Source: Dyella terrae | GTDB taxonomy: Bacteria > Pseudomonadota > Gammaproteobacteria > Xanthomonadales > Rhodanobacteraceae | DNA length: 64,000 nt | NCBI RefSeq assembly: GCF_004322705.1 | Contig: NZ_SIZZ01000001.1 | Span: 248,001-312,000, forward strand | Reading direction: 5' to 3' | In this document: piece by piece, positions 52,351 through 61,241 of the stretch | Layout of the letters: the number at the start of each line of letters is the position of its first letter | How positions within the stretch are numbered: position 1 is the first letter of the stretch | Program-made: the position numbers and the translations under genes | Notes under the pieces: model-generated | What the model saw: the letters and a program-made list of their open reading frames with translations, nothing else | Database searches by the model: none | Told to the model about the DNA's origin: nothing

Positions 52351-53231
52351 GCCTTGTGTTCCCAATGGAGGGTGCCATCCACGATGGTGTGCGTGCGGCC
52401 GCCGATCCAGCCCGACTTGCCGTCCATCTGAACGAGCAACGCCGCATCGTGGCCGATTTCGCGTCCCTGGCTGACGGTGTAGCCGCGGGCCAGCGGGCCG
52501 TTGGGTTGGGCATGCGCGATGTAGGCGGCGATCAGGCCGTTGGCGGCGCCTGACGCTGGATCTTCGACGATGCCGACGCCGGCCGGGAATGCGCGCACCA
52601 CGAGCTGGTAGGCCGGATCACCGCTTCGCGCGAAGGCGCAAAGCCCCAGGCTGTCGGTAGCATCGGCCAGCGCCTTGATGGCTGCGACATCGGGGCGCCA
52701 GGCACGCAGGCTGGCTTCATCGGCGCATTCGGCGAGCCACCAGTGGCGTCCGCCGGCGACGTAAGCGGGAGGCAGCTCCCCAAGCCGAATGCCCGCGAGC
52801 GCCGGGGAAAGGAGGGGGTGCGCATCGGTGCCGGTCTTTTCGACGACGGCGTGCGGTGACTTCAGCAACAGCTGACGCTGCGAGCCCTGGCCTTCGACGC
52901 GGATGGGCAGCACGCCGGCCCCGCATTCCTGCCAGAGGACGCCGTCGCGAGGTGCCGCGATACCGCATTCCAGTACCGCGTGGGCGCTACCGATGCTCGG
53001 GTGGCCGGCGAACGGTATCTCCTTGTGCGGCGTGAAGATGCGTACGCGGTAGCTGGCCGACGGATCGGTTGGTGGCAGCAGGAAGGTGGTTTCGACCAGG
53101 TTGGTCCAGCGGGCAAAGCGCTGCATCTGCTCGTCAGTCCAGCCGCGGGCGTCGGTGACAACGCCAAGGTGGTTACCGCCGCCGTACGTGGCGGCAAAGA
53201 CGTCCAGATGAAGGTATCGAAGCACGGGCAT
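52347..53231 (-). CDS. PhzF-family isomerase/epimerase
   Basis: This 294-residue protein has the twin diaminopimelate-epimerase-like fold. The catalytic Glu lies in [11 protein letters not shown], the loop [11 protein letters not shown] is present, and [11 protein letters not shown] is the classic second-half motif. PhzF in pseudomonads makes the phenazine precursor, but most relatives, including this isolated one with yaiI, have unknown substrates. The ATG at 53231 precedes the conserved start. Its stop overlaps the yaiI start. Confidence 0.9.
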   Translation of the reverse strand: MPVLRYLHLDVFAATYGGGNHLGVVTDARGWTDEQMQRFARWTNLVETTFLLPPTDPSASYRVRIFTPHKEIPFAGHPSIGSAHAVLECGIAAPRDGVLWQECGAGVLPIRVEGQGSQRQLLLKSPHAVVEKTGTDAHPLLSPALAGIRLGELPPAYVAGGRHWWLAECADEASLRAWRPDVAAIKALADATDSLGLCAFARSGDPAYQLVVRAFPAGVGIVEDPASGAANGLIAAYIAHAQPNGPLARGYTVSQGREIGHDAALLVQMDGKSGWIGGRTHTIVDGTLHWEHKA

Positions 53232-53392
53232 GATGGAAGAGGGAGGCCGCCAGGAGGCGAGGGGAGCCGCGCATCATACGGCGCGGGCGCACCGGGGGAT
53301 ACCACAGGCGGGCTGGGGCACCGCCACCCATCGACTTTCACGCGCCTCGCCCCCAAGATGCCCGTTCACGTACCACGGACTTTCGCGAACAC

Positions 53393-53998
53393 ATGGTTAT
53401 TACCCTGGTCATCATCGGCATCACCGTCGGCGTCTCGCTGATGGCCTTCAACAACAGCCGCCTGCTTAACGATCTCATCCTCTGGCCGCCGGCCATCGAG
53501 CGCAGCAAGCAGTACTACCGGCTGGTGACCTATGGCTTTATCCATGCCGATTTCGGGCACCTGTTCGCGAACATGTTCACCTTGTTCTTCTTTGGCATGC
53601 AGATGGAGAAGCTTTACACGCGGGCACTGGGAACGTTTGGCTTTCCGCTGTTCTATCTGGCAGCGATCATTGTCTCGATCCTTCCGACCTATCTGAAGAA
53701 CCGGCACAACGCGAACTACCGCAGCCTTGGCGCGTCAGGGGCGGTTTCGGCCGTGCTGTTCGCCTTCATCCTGCTGTCGCCCTGGTCGCGCATCTTCGTC
53801 GTGTTCATACCGATGCCGGCCATCATCTATGCCGTGCTCTACGTGATGTATTCGATCTACATGGAGCGCCAGGCCAACGACAACATCAACCACAGTGCGC
53901 ATCTGTGGGGTGCGGCCTTCGGCATCCTGTTCACGATTTTCATTGCTCCGGGCGTGCTGCCGCATTTCCTGGAACAGATCGGTCGGCCGCGGTTCTGA
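53393..53998 (+). CDS. Rhomboid-family intramembrane serine protease
   Basis: This 201-residue protein has six helices. The catalytic serine is Ser115 in GASGAVSAV, and the catalytic histidine is His170 in HSAHLWGAAFG; HADFGHLFANM fits the helix-2 motif. It cuts membrane proteins within their helices. It has no N-terminal cytoplasmic domain. The ATG at 53393 is chosen for the first helix. It is divergent from phzF. Confidence 0.93.
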   Translation: MVITLVIIGITVGVSLMAFNNSRLLNDLILWPPAIERSKQYYRLVTYGFIHADFGHLFANMFTLFFFGMQMEKLYTRALGTFGFPLFYLAAIIVSILPTYLKNRHNANYRSLGASGAVSAVLFAFILLSPWSRIFVVFIPMPAIIYAVLYVMYSIYMERQANDNINHSAHLWGAAFGILFTIFIAPGVLPHFLEQIGRPRF

Positions 53999-54111
53999 CA
54001 AATCCGCGGGGGGATGCTCACCGCAGATACATCTATTCGGTGCTAAAGCAGGAAACGCCGGCGTCCTTACAGGGCGCCAGGCCTTCCCAAACAGCGCAGG
54101 AGTAGAGACGC

Positions 54112-54930
54112 ATGGCAACGACCCGCAAGTCGGCTGCGAAACGACCCGCGACCAAGAAGGCAACTCGCAAGACGACGCGAACCACGGCGGCGCGCAAGGC
54201 CGCCACCAAGAAGCCCACTGCCAGCAAGAAAACCACTGCCCGCAAATCACCTGCTCGCAAGGTCGCCACGCGCAAGACCGCGGCCCGCAAGGTGGCGGCG
54301 CGCAAGGCGGCTGCCCGCACCAGTGCCAGGAAGACGGCGGTCAAGAAGGCCGTGCGCAAGTCGGCGGCGCGAAAAGTGGCCGTGAAAAAGGCAGCCCGGA
54401 AAGTGGCCGTGAAAAAGGCGGTGCGCAAGAGCGCCGTGAAGAAGGCGGTTGCCAGGCGCGTGACGCCACGCAAGACGGCGAAAAAAGCGCTGGCAAAGAA
54501 GGCTGCGGTGAGGAAGACGGCTGCCAGGAAAGCCGTGGTCAGGAAAGCTGCCGTCAAGAAGGCCGTCAAGAAGGCGGCCGTCAGGAAAGCGGTCAGGAAG
54601 GCGGTCGCGAAGAAGGCCGTCGCCAAAAAGGCAACCGCCAAGAAGGCCGTCGCCAAACGGGTAGCCGTTCGCAAGACCGTCGCGCGCAAGGCACCTGCCC
54701 GGCGCCGGCGCCTCACCACCGAAGAGTCGGTCGCCCAGTTGCAGGCCCTCGTGGAGGCCAAACACGAACGTGAACGGCAGACACCGCCCTGGCCCGGTGC
54801 GGACACGCCAGGCAGCGGACCGGACGTTCACGGCGATCCGTCGAGCTCTCCGGGCTTGCCCGCCGACAATACGACCGGTCACCGGCAGATGTACGAGTTC
54901 AACGTCACTTCGCGCAACGGCAAAGACTGA
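54112..54930 (+). CDS. Histone H1-like Lys/Ala-rich protein (AlgP type)
   Basis: This 272-residue protein is about 200 residues of repeated KKA, RKAA and KKAVAK units, like the C-terminal region of eukaryotic H1 and bacterial AlgP/HctB-type DNA-binding proteins. Residues from about 205 change to a charged helix (TTEESVAQLQALVEAKHERER) and a Pro/Gly-rich segment. The repeat part should be unstructured and coat DNA or RNA. AGGAG precedes the ATG at 54112. Repeats at this locus can change length by slippage. The unrelated long antisense frame in this segment is an artefact of the repeat. Confidence 0.85.
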   Translation: MATTRKSAAKRPATKKATRKTTRTTAARKAATKKPTASKKTTARKSPARKVATRKTAARKVAARKAAARTSARKTAVKKAVRKSAARKVAVKKAARKVAVKKAVRKSAVKKAVARRVTPRKTAKKALAKKAAVRKTAARKAVVRKAAVKKAVKKAAVRKAVRKAVAKKAVAKKATAKKAVAKRVAVRKTVARKAPARRRRLTTEESVAQLQALVEAKHERERQTPPWPGADTPGSGPDVHGDPSSSPGLPADNTTGHRQMYEFNVTSRNGKD

Positions 54931-54939
54931 ATCAGCTGA

Positions 54940-54969
54940 ATGGCTGGCGGGTAAATGCCCGCCAGCCAT
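54940..54969 (+). terminator. 12-bp perfect hairpin after the H1-like gene
   Basis: ATGGCTGGCGGG (54940-54951) pairs perfectly with CCCGCCAGCCAT (54958-54969) around TAAATG, ten bases after the stop codon. No T run follows. It is a terminator-like hairpin of the sort seen at other gene ends here. Confidence 0.6.
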
Positions 54970-55065
54970 CGGCTGAAAGCTCACTTGTCATTCAACGCCA
55001 TCGGCCTACCGTAGTGTTGTCGGCGGACGTCGCCGGCAACGTCTTTTCACCCGGCGGGGTGTGTC

Positions 55066-55434
55066 ATGAAACGTGTACTTGCTGGCGTGCTGATGGTGGT
55101 GATGACCGCCGGCCTGTCCGGTTGTTATTACGACCCTGGCTATAGCTACGTGCGCCCGACGACTTACGCGGGCGACGCTTATTACGGTACGGGTACTACG
55201 GTGGTTTACGGGGGCGGTTATTACGGGCCTGCCTATTACGGTGGGTACTACGGTGGCTATTACGGCTGCTGCTACGCGCCGGTGGCCATCGGCATCTCCG
55301 GAATCTGGTATGGCGGCTCGCATTACTACGGACACGGTGGGTATCACGGTGGCGGCTACTACCACGGTGGTTACCATGGTCACGGCGGAGGCTGGAGCGG
55401 CCGGGGATACAGCGGCGGCTACCACGGTCATTGA
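55066..55434 (+). CDS. Gly/Tyr/His-rich lipoprotein
   Basis: This 122-residue protein has a lipoprotein signal (residues 1-20, lipobox LSGC) and a mature region dominated by Gly, Tyr and His (GGYYGPAYYGGYYGGYYG and GGYHGGGYYHGGYHGHGGG). Such low-complexity exported proteins occur in Xanthomonadales, with no proven function. The His and Tyr content suggests metal binding or aggregation on the envelope surface, but this is inference. It is a single gene with GGCGGGG before the ATG at 55066. Confidence 0.75.
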   Translation: MKRVLAGVLMVVMTAGLSGCYYDPGYSYVRPTTYAGDAYYGTGTTVVYGGGYYGPAYYGGYYGGYYGCCYAPVAIGISGIWYGGSHYYGHGGYHGGGYYHGGYHGHGGGWSGRGYSGGYHGH

Positions 55435-55462
55435 CGCTCGCCCCTGCTGAGACTCGGGCACA

Positions 55463-56536
55463 ATGCATCGCATGGATGCACCTGCGCCGGGCTTGATAAG
55501 ACCACTGAGGCTCGTCGTCGTCATGGCGGCGGGCCTCTTGCTTGGCGCCTGTCGGACAGTGGGCTACTACGCTCACGTGGCGCACGGTCAGGCCAGCCTG
55601 GTAACGAGTCAGCGCGAGGTGGCAAAAGTTGTTGCCGACCCGAAGACGGATCCCCATGTCGTCGCGCGGCTCGAACTTTCGCAGCGGGCGCGTCGATTTG
55701 CGAGCGACGCCCTGGGGCTTCCCGATAACCGCAGCTACACAAGCTACGTCGAGCTGCATCGTTCGTTCGTAGTCTGGAACGTGTTTGCCGCGCCGCGCTT
55801 TTCCGTCGATCCCATTTCCTACTGTTTTCTCGTCGCCGGTTGCGTGGCGTATCGCGGCTACTTCGACGAGTCAAAAGCGCGCGCCGAGGCCAAGCGGCTG
55901 GAGGCGCAGGGCGACGATGTGTCCGTTGGCGGCGTGTCGGCCTATTCGACGCTTGGCTGGTTCTCTGATCCCATTCTCAGCAGCATGCTGCGCTGGGACG
56001 ATGACGAGCTGGCCGGCACCATTTTTCATGAGCTGGCGCATCAGCTCATCTACGTGAAAGGCGACAGCGCCTTCAACGAATCCTTCGCAAGCTTCGTGCA
56101 GGAGGAGGGCTTGCGGCAATGGCGTGCATCGCGTGGGTTGCCGATGGTCGAGCCGGACGCCCAGGCAATGAGTGACGGATTTACCCGGCTCGTACTGGAC
56201 CTGCGTGATCGCCTGCGCAAAGCCTATTCGGCTGGTGGCGATGCGGAACATTTGCAGGCGTCAAAGGATCGCGAGATCGAACAGTTTCGCGAGCGCTATC
56301 GCGACTGGCAGTCCGGGCAGTGGCCAAATGATCATCGCTACGACGGATGGGTGAAGGCACCGATCAACAATGCGCGTCTGGTGCCCTTTGGCCTTTACGA
56401 CGGATGGAAACCCGCTTTTGCAAGGTTGTTTGAGCAATCGGGCAAGCAGTGGCATGCCTTCTACGATCGCGTGCGACATCTGGCGTCATTGCCCGTGGAC
56501 CAGCGCCTGACAGAACTCAAGGCACTGATGCCATAA
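55463..56536 (+). CDS. Zinc aminopeptidase-like lipoprotein (PF10023 family)
   Basis: This 357-residue protein is a putative lipoprotein (lipobox LLGAC) of the DUF/aminopeptidase PF10023 family. The zinc site is FHELAHQLIYV (HExxH), and the third ligand Glu is in NESFASFVQEEG, 24 or so residues later. A Cys pair (YCFLVAGC) lies just before. It should act in the periplasm on peptides; no substrate is known. The ATG at 55463 has an alternative at 55472. It precedes the SLC1-type carrier. Confidence 0.83.
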   Translation: MHRMDAPAPGLIRPLRLVVVMAAGLLLGACRTVGYYAHVAHGQASLVTSQREVAKVVADPKTDPHVVARLELSQRARRFASDALGLPDNRSYTSYVELHRSFVVWNVFAAPRFSVDPISYCFLVAGCVAYRGYFDESKARAEAKRLEAQGDDVSVGGVSAYSTLGWFSDPILSSMLRWDDDELAGTIFHELAHQLIYVKGDSAFNESFASFVQEEGLRQWRASRGLPMVEPDAQAMSDGFTRLVLDLRDRLRKAYSAGGDAEHLQASKDREIEQFRERYRDWQSGQWPNDHRYDGWVKAPINNARLVPFGLYDGWKPAFARLFEQSGKQWHAFYDRVRHLASLPVDQRLTELKALMP

Positions 56537-56660
56537 GCTTATTCCCATTTGTTTATACCCGTCGAAATTGTTTCCGACAGGAAACACTGTGTTGCGACTT
56601 GGACGTCTGGATGGCCATCGCTCCTGTAAGGTCCCCACCTTGGCAGGCAGGAGTACGACA

Positions 56661-57938
56661 TTGCAGATCATCCAACGTTGGCTGGGCATTCGATTCTGGA
56701 AGCGCGTTTTGGCGGGCTTCGTGCTGGGTGCCGCGGCCGGTTGGTTGTGTGGTCCTGCCGGTGTTCCGTTCTTTCAGCCGCTGGGTGATGTCTACGTTTC
56801 GCTGATCAAGATGATCGCGGTGCCGCTGGTGTTTTTTGCGGTCATCAACAGCGTGTCGAGTCTGCATGGCGTGCAGCGCATGGCGGCGCTTGGCGGCCGG
56901 ACATTTCTCTGGTTCGCTGTCACGGCGACGCTGGCCGTCGGTGTGGGCCTCGCGGTGGCGCTGGTGGCGCGACCGGGTGAGGGCGTCGGTGAGCTGGCGA
57001 TGGCCGCTGGATATCACGTGCGCGAACTGCCTTCGCCGGTCAAGGTGCTGCTCGACGTGGTGCCGACCAATCCGTTCAAGGCGCTTAGCGAAGGCAAGAT
57101 CCTCCAGGTGATTTTCTTTGCGGCTCTGCTGGGCCTCGCGCTGGTGAAGCTCGGTGAAAAGTCATCGCGCCTGCGCGCTCTGACCGGCGAAGCGAATGAC
57201 GCGATGATCCAGGTGACGCGCTTCGTGCTGGAAGTGACGCCGATCGGTACCTTTGGGCTCATCGCTGCCCTGGTGGGCGGCTATGGCTTTGAGAAGTTGG
57301 TGCCGCTGGGGAAATTCGTCATTGCTTTGAATCTGGCTTGCGCGATCCAGATCGTGGTGGTTTACGGCGGTCTGCTGATGGCGCATGGCTTGAGTCCGCG
57401 CCGCTTCTTCCGCGGGGTATTCCCCGCCATGCAGGTGGCTTTCACGTCGTCGTCGAGCTTTGCATCCATGCCTGTGGCGCTGCGTAGCGTCACGCAGAAC
57501 CTTGGCGTTGCACCGGAGTACGCCTCGTTCGCCGTGCCGCTGGGTGCGAGTATCAAGATGGACGGCTGCGGAGCCATTTATCCGGCGATCAGCGCCATCT
57601 TCGTAGCGCAATACTTCGGCGTCCCGCTCGAGCCGTCGCAGTACTTCGTCATCCTGCTGGCGTCGGTGCTGGGGTCATTCGGCACAGCCGGCGTGCCGGG
57701 CACGGCCACGGTCATGGTGACGCTGGTGCTCAGCTCCGCCGGTCTTCCCGTCGAAGGCGTGGGTTATCTGGTCGCCATCGATCGCGTGCTCGACATGATG
57801 CGCACGATGACCAACGTCACCGGGCAGATGCTGGTGCCGGTAATCGTGGCCCGCGAAGAAGGCCTGCTGGACCTTTCGGTCTATCGCGGTGGCGAACCTG
57901 CGGAGACTTCCGCCGTGCGCGAACGTGTGCCTGGCTGA
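56661..57938 (+). CDS. SLC1/DAACS-type dicarboxylate or amino acid carrier with altered sodium site
   Basis: This 425-residue transporter has the full DAACS fold: TSSSSFASMPVAL (HP1), IKMDGCGAIYPAISAIFVAQ and DRVLDMMRTMTNVTGQ. Compared with GltPh, the substrate-binding Asp, Asp, Arg and Asn (390, 394, 397, 401) are kept. However, Asn310 of NMDGT is Lys299, Thr314 is Cys303 and Asp405 is Gln389. Asn310 and Asp405 ligate sodium at the Na1 site, so coupling is probably different. The TTG at 56661 with AGGAG at 56649-56653 is chosen; no ATG or GTG fits. The substrate is unknown. Confidence 0.85.
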   Translation: MQIIQRWLGIRFWKRVLAGFVLGAAAGWLCGPAGVPFFQPLGDVYVSLIKMIAVPLVFFAVINSVSSLHGVQRMAALGGRTFLWFAVTATLAVGVGLAVALVARPGEGVGELAMAAGYHVRELPSPVKVLLDVVPTNPFKALSEGKILQVIFFAALLGLALVKLGEKSSRLRALTGEANDAMIQVTRFVLEVTPIGTFGLIAALVGGYGFEKLVPLGKFVIALNLACAIQIVVVYGGLLMAHGLSPRRFFRGVFPAMQVAFTSSSSFASMPVALRSVTQNLGVAPEYASFAVPLGASIKMDGCGAIYPAISAIFVAQYFGVPLEPSQYFVILLASVLGSFGTAGVPGTATVMVTLVLSSAGLPVEGVGYLVAIDRVLDMMRTMTNVTGQMLVPVIVAREEGLLDLSVYRGGEPAETSAVRERVPG

Positions 57939-57941
57939 AAC

Positions 57942-58739
57942 TCAGGGCTTGCGTTGCTTTGCCATGTGGCCGAGATAGTCGATCACGGCATCGAGGTCCG
58001 TATCGCTGAGCACCTGCGCCTTGAAGCCCGGCATCTTCGCCTGGGGCCAATGCCTCAGCGACTGCGGGTCTCGAATGTACTGACGCAGGTAACCGGCCTG
58101 CATGTACTCGGTGGGGCTGCGCGGGGCATTGAGATCGGGCCCGAGGCGCGCATCGCCTTGTCCGTTGAGGGTGTGGCAAGCAAGGCAGATTCGCTGGAAC
58201 ACTTCGAATCCGCGCTGCACGCGGGCTGAGGCATCGTGTCCCGGTTGCATCGCCGGAAAACGTTCCGCCGCGTTCTCGAGCTGGCGAATCGTCGATAACT
58301 GATACGGCCACTGTTCGGGATTGATGCCCGCCGCGCGCGGGCGAAGCCAGACGACGTAGAAGGGGCCGGCGCTGACATCCTTTCCGGGCAAGTTCGGCCA
58401 GGGATGCGCCGGGTCTTCGATCGCAAGCAGGGCTTCTGACCCCTTGTCATTCAAGAGCACGCCGGACGGCACCTCTGCCGCAAAACCATCCAGGGCGACG
58501 AACTGCAGGTGATCGGTCGGCTTGAGCCCGGGCAAAAGGGCTTTCAAGGGAACGGCGCGATAGTGGGTCGCGCCGTGGTAGGCGACGTCATTGGGAAGGT
58601 CGATCGAACGAACGTCCGGACGCTGGCGCAGTTGCGAGTCGGTGTAGGTGATCGTCCTGCCGTGCAACTTGACTGTCAGATCAGCCGCTTGCAGCGCGCA
58701 GGGCAGGGCGATCAGGAGCAGGCACAGGCGACGCAGCAT
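57942..58739 (-). CDS. Cytochrome c with an N-terminal molybdopterin-like domain
   Basis: This 265-residue exported protein has a signal peptide at about 1-19 (LLLIALPCALQAA). The first part (about 20-150) resembles a molybdopterin-binding domain of the sulfite-oxidase type (FYVVWLRPRAAGINPEQWPYQLSTI). A class I cytochrome c domain follows, with the haem motif CLACH at 185-189 and the axial Met236 in KMPGF. It is a fused single-haem electron carrier; no catalytic Cys for Mo coordination can be assigned. No oxidase or partner enzyme gene is adjacent. Confidence 0.82.
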   Translation of the reverse strand: MLRRLCLLLIALPCALQAADLTVKLHGRTITYTDSQLRQRPDVRSIDLPNDVAYHGATHYRAVPLKALLPGLKPTDHLQFVALDGFAAEVPSGVLLNDKGSEALLAIEDPAHPWPNLPGKDVSAGPFYVVWLRPRAAGINPEQWPYQLSTIRQLENAAERFPAMQPGHDASARVQRGFEVFQRICLACHTLNGQGDARLGPDLNAPRSPTEYMQAGYLRQYIRDPQSLRHWPQAKMPGFKAQVLSDTDLDAVIDYLGHMAKQRKP

Positions 58740-58867
58740 CGGAATTCTCTAAAGGATTCGTTATGCGGACATTTTGTCGCAGCACATCGGCGTTGTCGAA
58801 ACTGGCGGAAAGCTGAACCGATTCGATGGGCGCCTTGAACTAAGGGACAGCGGACCACACTAACCCT

Positions 58868-58996
58868 TCGTATCGCCGTGAGGCGACAAGAGATGGTGCA
58901 AGTCATCGCGTCATCGGGGGCCGCCTCTTTTCCCCCTCTTTGTGTGGCGGCCTGACAAAGCCCCGGTAGCCCCTCCCCTGGCTACCGGGGTTTTTA
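58868..58996 (+). ncRNA. Candidate small RNA or pncB leader with C-rich hairpin loops
   Basis: Three hairpins follow one another. TCGCC-GTGA-GGCGA (58873-58886) has a GNRA-type loop. GGCCGCC (58919-58925)/GGCGGCC (58946-58952) has a pyrimidine-rich 20-base loop containing CCCCC. The third is the terminator at 58961-58990, whose loop is CCTCCCCT. A TTGAAC at 58835-58840 could be the -35 element, with a weak -10 17 bases later. No ORF is seen. C-rich loops able to pair with G-rich ribosome sites recall Xanthomonas sX13 RNA; alternatively it is an attenuated leader of pncB. Confidence 0.55.
58961..58996 (+). terminator. Rho-independent terminator ahead of pncB
   Basis: CCCCGGTAGCC (58961-58971) pairs with GGCTACCGGGG (58980-58990) over an eight-base loop (CCTCCCCT), followed by TTTTTATTTTT. 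There is no open frame upstream on this strand. It ends the candidate RNA, and lies 97 bases before the pncB start. Confidence 0.9.
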
Positions 58997-59092
58997 TTTT
59001 TCGGGGTTTACCGACTCGCGCATCACGCGCCCGCTGTCGATAATCGGCACCTGGGCTTCATGGCCCGCCGAATCCCTGCGTCCGGATCACCC

Positions 59093-60286
59093 ATGATCAT
59101 TACTTCGCTACTCGACACTGACCTCTACAAGTTCTCCATGATGCAGGTCGTCCTGCATCACTATCCGGCGTCGCAGGTCGAGTACCGCTTCAAATGCCGC
59201 AACCCGGGTGTCGACCTGGTGCCCTATATCGACGAGATCCGCGACGAGCTGCATGGCTTGTGCAGCCTGCGTTTCACCGAAGATGAACTCGAGTACCTGC
59301 GCAGCTGGCGTTTCATCAAGAGTGACTTCGTCGATTTCCTGGGCTTGTTCCAGCTCAACGCCAAGTACGTAAGCATCGAACCGGCGGCCAGTGGCAACGG
59401 CGAAATCGAGATCCGCATCGAGGGGCCCTGGCTGCATACGATCCTGTTCGAGGTGCCGCTACTGTCGATCATCAACGAGGTGTACTTCCGCAACCAGCAT
59501 CCTCAGCTGGACCTGGCCGAAGGCCGGCGCCGCTTGCGCGAGAAAATTGCGCTGCTGCGGGATACCCCGGGATTCACCGACTGCAAGATTGCGGACTACG
59601 GTTCGCGTCGCCGGTTCTCCAGGGAATGGCATGGCGAGGTGGTTGCCACGCTGCGTGATGGTCTGGGCCCGCAACTGGCCGGCACGAGCAACGTCTGGCT
59701 GGCCTGGAAGATGGGGCTTACGCCACTGGGCACGCTCGCGCACGAGTACCTCCAGGCGCATCAGGCGCTCGGGCCGCGCCTGCGCGACTCACAGGTGGCC
59801 GCGCTGGAGACCTGGGCCAAGGAATATCGCGGCGATCTGGGTATCGCGCTTTCCGATGTTTACGGCCTGAGTGCTTTCCTGCGCGATTTCGACATGTACT
59901 TCTGCAAGCTGTTCGACGGTACCCGACACGACTCCGGCGATCCGTTTGCGTGGGGCGAACGCGTGCTGGCGCATTACCGCGCCAATCGCGTCGATCCGCG
60001 CAACAAGGTCCTCGTTTTCAGCGATGGCCTGGATTTGCCCAAGGTGATGGAGCTTTATCGTCATTTCGAGGGTCGCTGCCAGCTGGCGTTCGGCGTCGGC
60101 ACCAATCTCACCAATGACGTCGGTCCGACGCCACTGAACATCGTGATCAAGATGATTCGCTGCAATGGTCAGCCGGTGGCCAAGCTCAGCGATTCACCCG
60201 GCAAGAACATGTGCGAAGACCCGGCTTATGTCGCCTATCTGCGGCAGGTTTTCGACATCCCTGTGCCGTCGGATGAGGCGGCATGA
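59093..60286 (+). CDS. pncB: Nicotinate phosphoribosyltransferase
   Basis: This 397-residue enzyme makes nicotinate mononucleotide from nicotinate and PRPP with ATP, in NAD salvage. The motif [13 protein letters not shown] carries the His that becomes phosphorylated, and MTL-like [17 protein letters not shown] opens the protein. [10 protein letters not shown] and [10 protein letters not shown] are typical. The ATG at 59093 gives the standard N-terminus [13 protein letters not shown]; a longer frame from 59060 is not supported. It is preceded by a terminator hairpin on the same strand and converges on metQ. Confidence 0.96.
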   Translation: MIITSLLDTDLYKFSMMQVVLHHYPASQVEYRFKCRNPGVDLVPYIDEIRDELHGLCSLRFTEDELEYLRSWRFIKSDFVDFLGLFQLNAKYVSIEPAASGNGEIEIRIEGPWLHTILFEVPLLSIINEVYFRNQHPQLDLAEGRRRLREKIALLRDTPGFTDCKIADYGSRRRFSREWHGEVVATLRDGLGPQLAGTSNVWLAWKMGLTPLGTLAHEYLQAHQALGPRLRDSQVAALETWAKEYRGDLGIALSDVYGLSAFLRDFDMYFCKLFDGTRHDSGDPFAWGERVLAHYRANRVDPRNKVLVFSDGLDLPKVMELYRHFEGRCQLAFGVGTNLTNDVGPTPLNIVIKMIRCNGQPVAKLSDSPGKNMCEDPAYVAYLRQVFDIPVPSDEAA

Positions 60287-60295
60287 GCGACACGA

Positions 60296-60326
60296 AAAAG
60301 GGGCGCCGAGGCGCCCCCTTTTTTGC
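60296..60326. terminator. Bidirectional terminator between pncB and metQ
   Basis: AAAAAGGGGCGC and GCGCCCC...TTTTTT flank a four-base loop (CGAG), with the A run on one side and the T run (60320-60325) on the other. It sits between the convergent stop codons of pncB (60286) and metQ (60345). Confidence 0.9.
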
Positions 60327-60344
60327 ACCTTCACCTGCATGCCG

Positions 60345-61151
60345 TCAGAAGGCCGGCAGCACCGCGCCCTGGTACTTCTGTTCGATGAAAGCCTTGATCT
60401 CGGGGCTGTTGAGGGCCTTGGCCAGCTTCTGCACGCGCGGATCGTCCTTGTTATCGGGGCGGCCCACGAGGTAATTCACGTACGGCGAATCCTTGTCTTC
60501 GATGAGCAGGGCGTCGTGCGTGGGATTGAGGCCCGCAGCCAGTGCATAGTTGGTGTTGATCAGTGCCAGATCCACTTCGTCCAGCGTGCGCGGCAGCATG
60601 GCAGCTTCAAGCTCGCGGAACTTGAGGTGCTTCGGATTGGCCGTAATGTCCTTCTGCGTCGACAGTTCGTTCGACGGATCCTTTAGCGCAATGATGCCGT
60701 GCTTGGCCAGCAGGAGCAGGGCCCGGCTGTTGTTGCTCGGATCGTTCGGCAGCGTGACGGTGGCACCGTCGGGCAGGTCATCGATGCTCTTGAGCTTGCG
60801 CGAGTAGGCGCCGAAGGGCTCGATGTGCACGCCGGTGATGATGGTGAGGTTCGTGCCGCGCTCACGGTTAAAGGCATCCAGGTACGGCTTGGTCTGGAAG
60901 TAGTTCACGTCGATGGACTTTTCGACCACCTGGAGATTGGGCTGGACATAGTCGGCGAAGACCTTGATCTCCAGCTCCACGCCTTCCTTCGCCAGGATCG
61001 GCTTGACCTGCTTTAGAATTTCCGCGTGCGGCACGGCGGTGGCCGCTACCGTCAGCTTCTGGCTATCGGCCTGGTTACCGCCTTCATTGCCGGGCGCGGA
61101 ACAGCCGGCGAGCGCCAGCAGGGCGGCCAGGGCGACAAGCAGTTTCTTCAT
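60345..61151 (-). CDS. metQ: Methionine ABC transporter substrate-binding lipoprotein
   Basis: This 268-residue lipoprotein (lipobox LAGC at about 14-17) is of the NlpA/MetQ family. The core VAATAVPHAEILKQVKPILAKEGVELEIKVFADYVQPN and VDVNYFQTKPYLDAFN (both split here) is typical. It binds D- or L-methionine in the periplasm. It is the last gene of metN-metI-metQ, with 90 bases between metI and metQ, so it may have extra expression of its own. A strong terminator follows. Confidence 0.95.
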   Translation of the reverse strand: MKKLLVALAALLALAGCSAPGNEGGNQADSQKLTVAATAVPHAEILKQVKPILAKEGVELEIKVFADYVQPNLQVVEKSIDVNYFQTKPYLDAFNRERGTNLTIITGVHIEPFGAYSRKLKSIDDLPDGATVTLPNDPSNNSRALLLLAKHGIIALKDPSNELSTQKDITANPKHLKFRELEAAMLPRTLDEVDLALINTNYALAAGLNPTHDALLIEDKDSPYVNYLVGRPDNKDDPRVQKLAKALNSPEIKAFIEQKYQGAVLPAF

Positions 61152-61241
61152 GGCGGTCTCTCGTGGTGCGGCGCACCAGAATAGCCGTCCATACGGCTGG
61201 ATGCAAAAGGACCGTGGGACGGCCGCCTCGCGCCCGCCCGT

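Noticed and set aside
54033-54806. 257-codon minus-strand frame with Ala/Phe/Leu repeats opposite the H1-like gene
   Set aside because: The repeats are the reverse complement of the Lys/Ala codons. It looks like a membrane protein only because of that composition.
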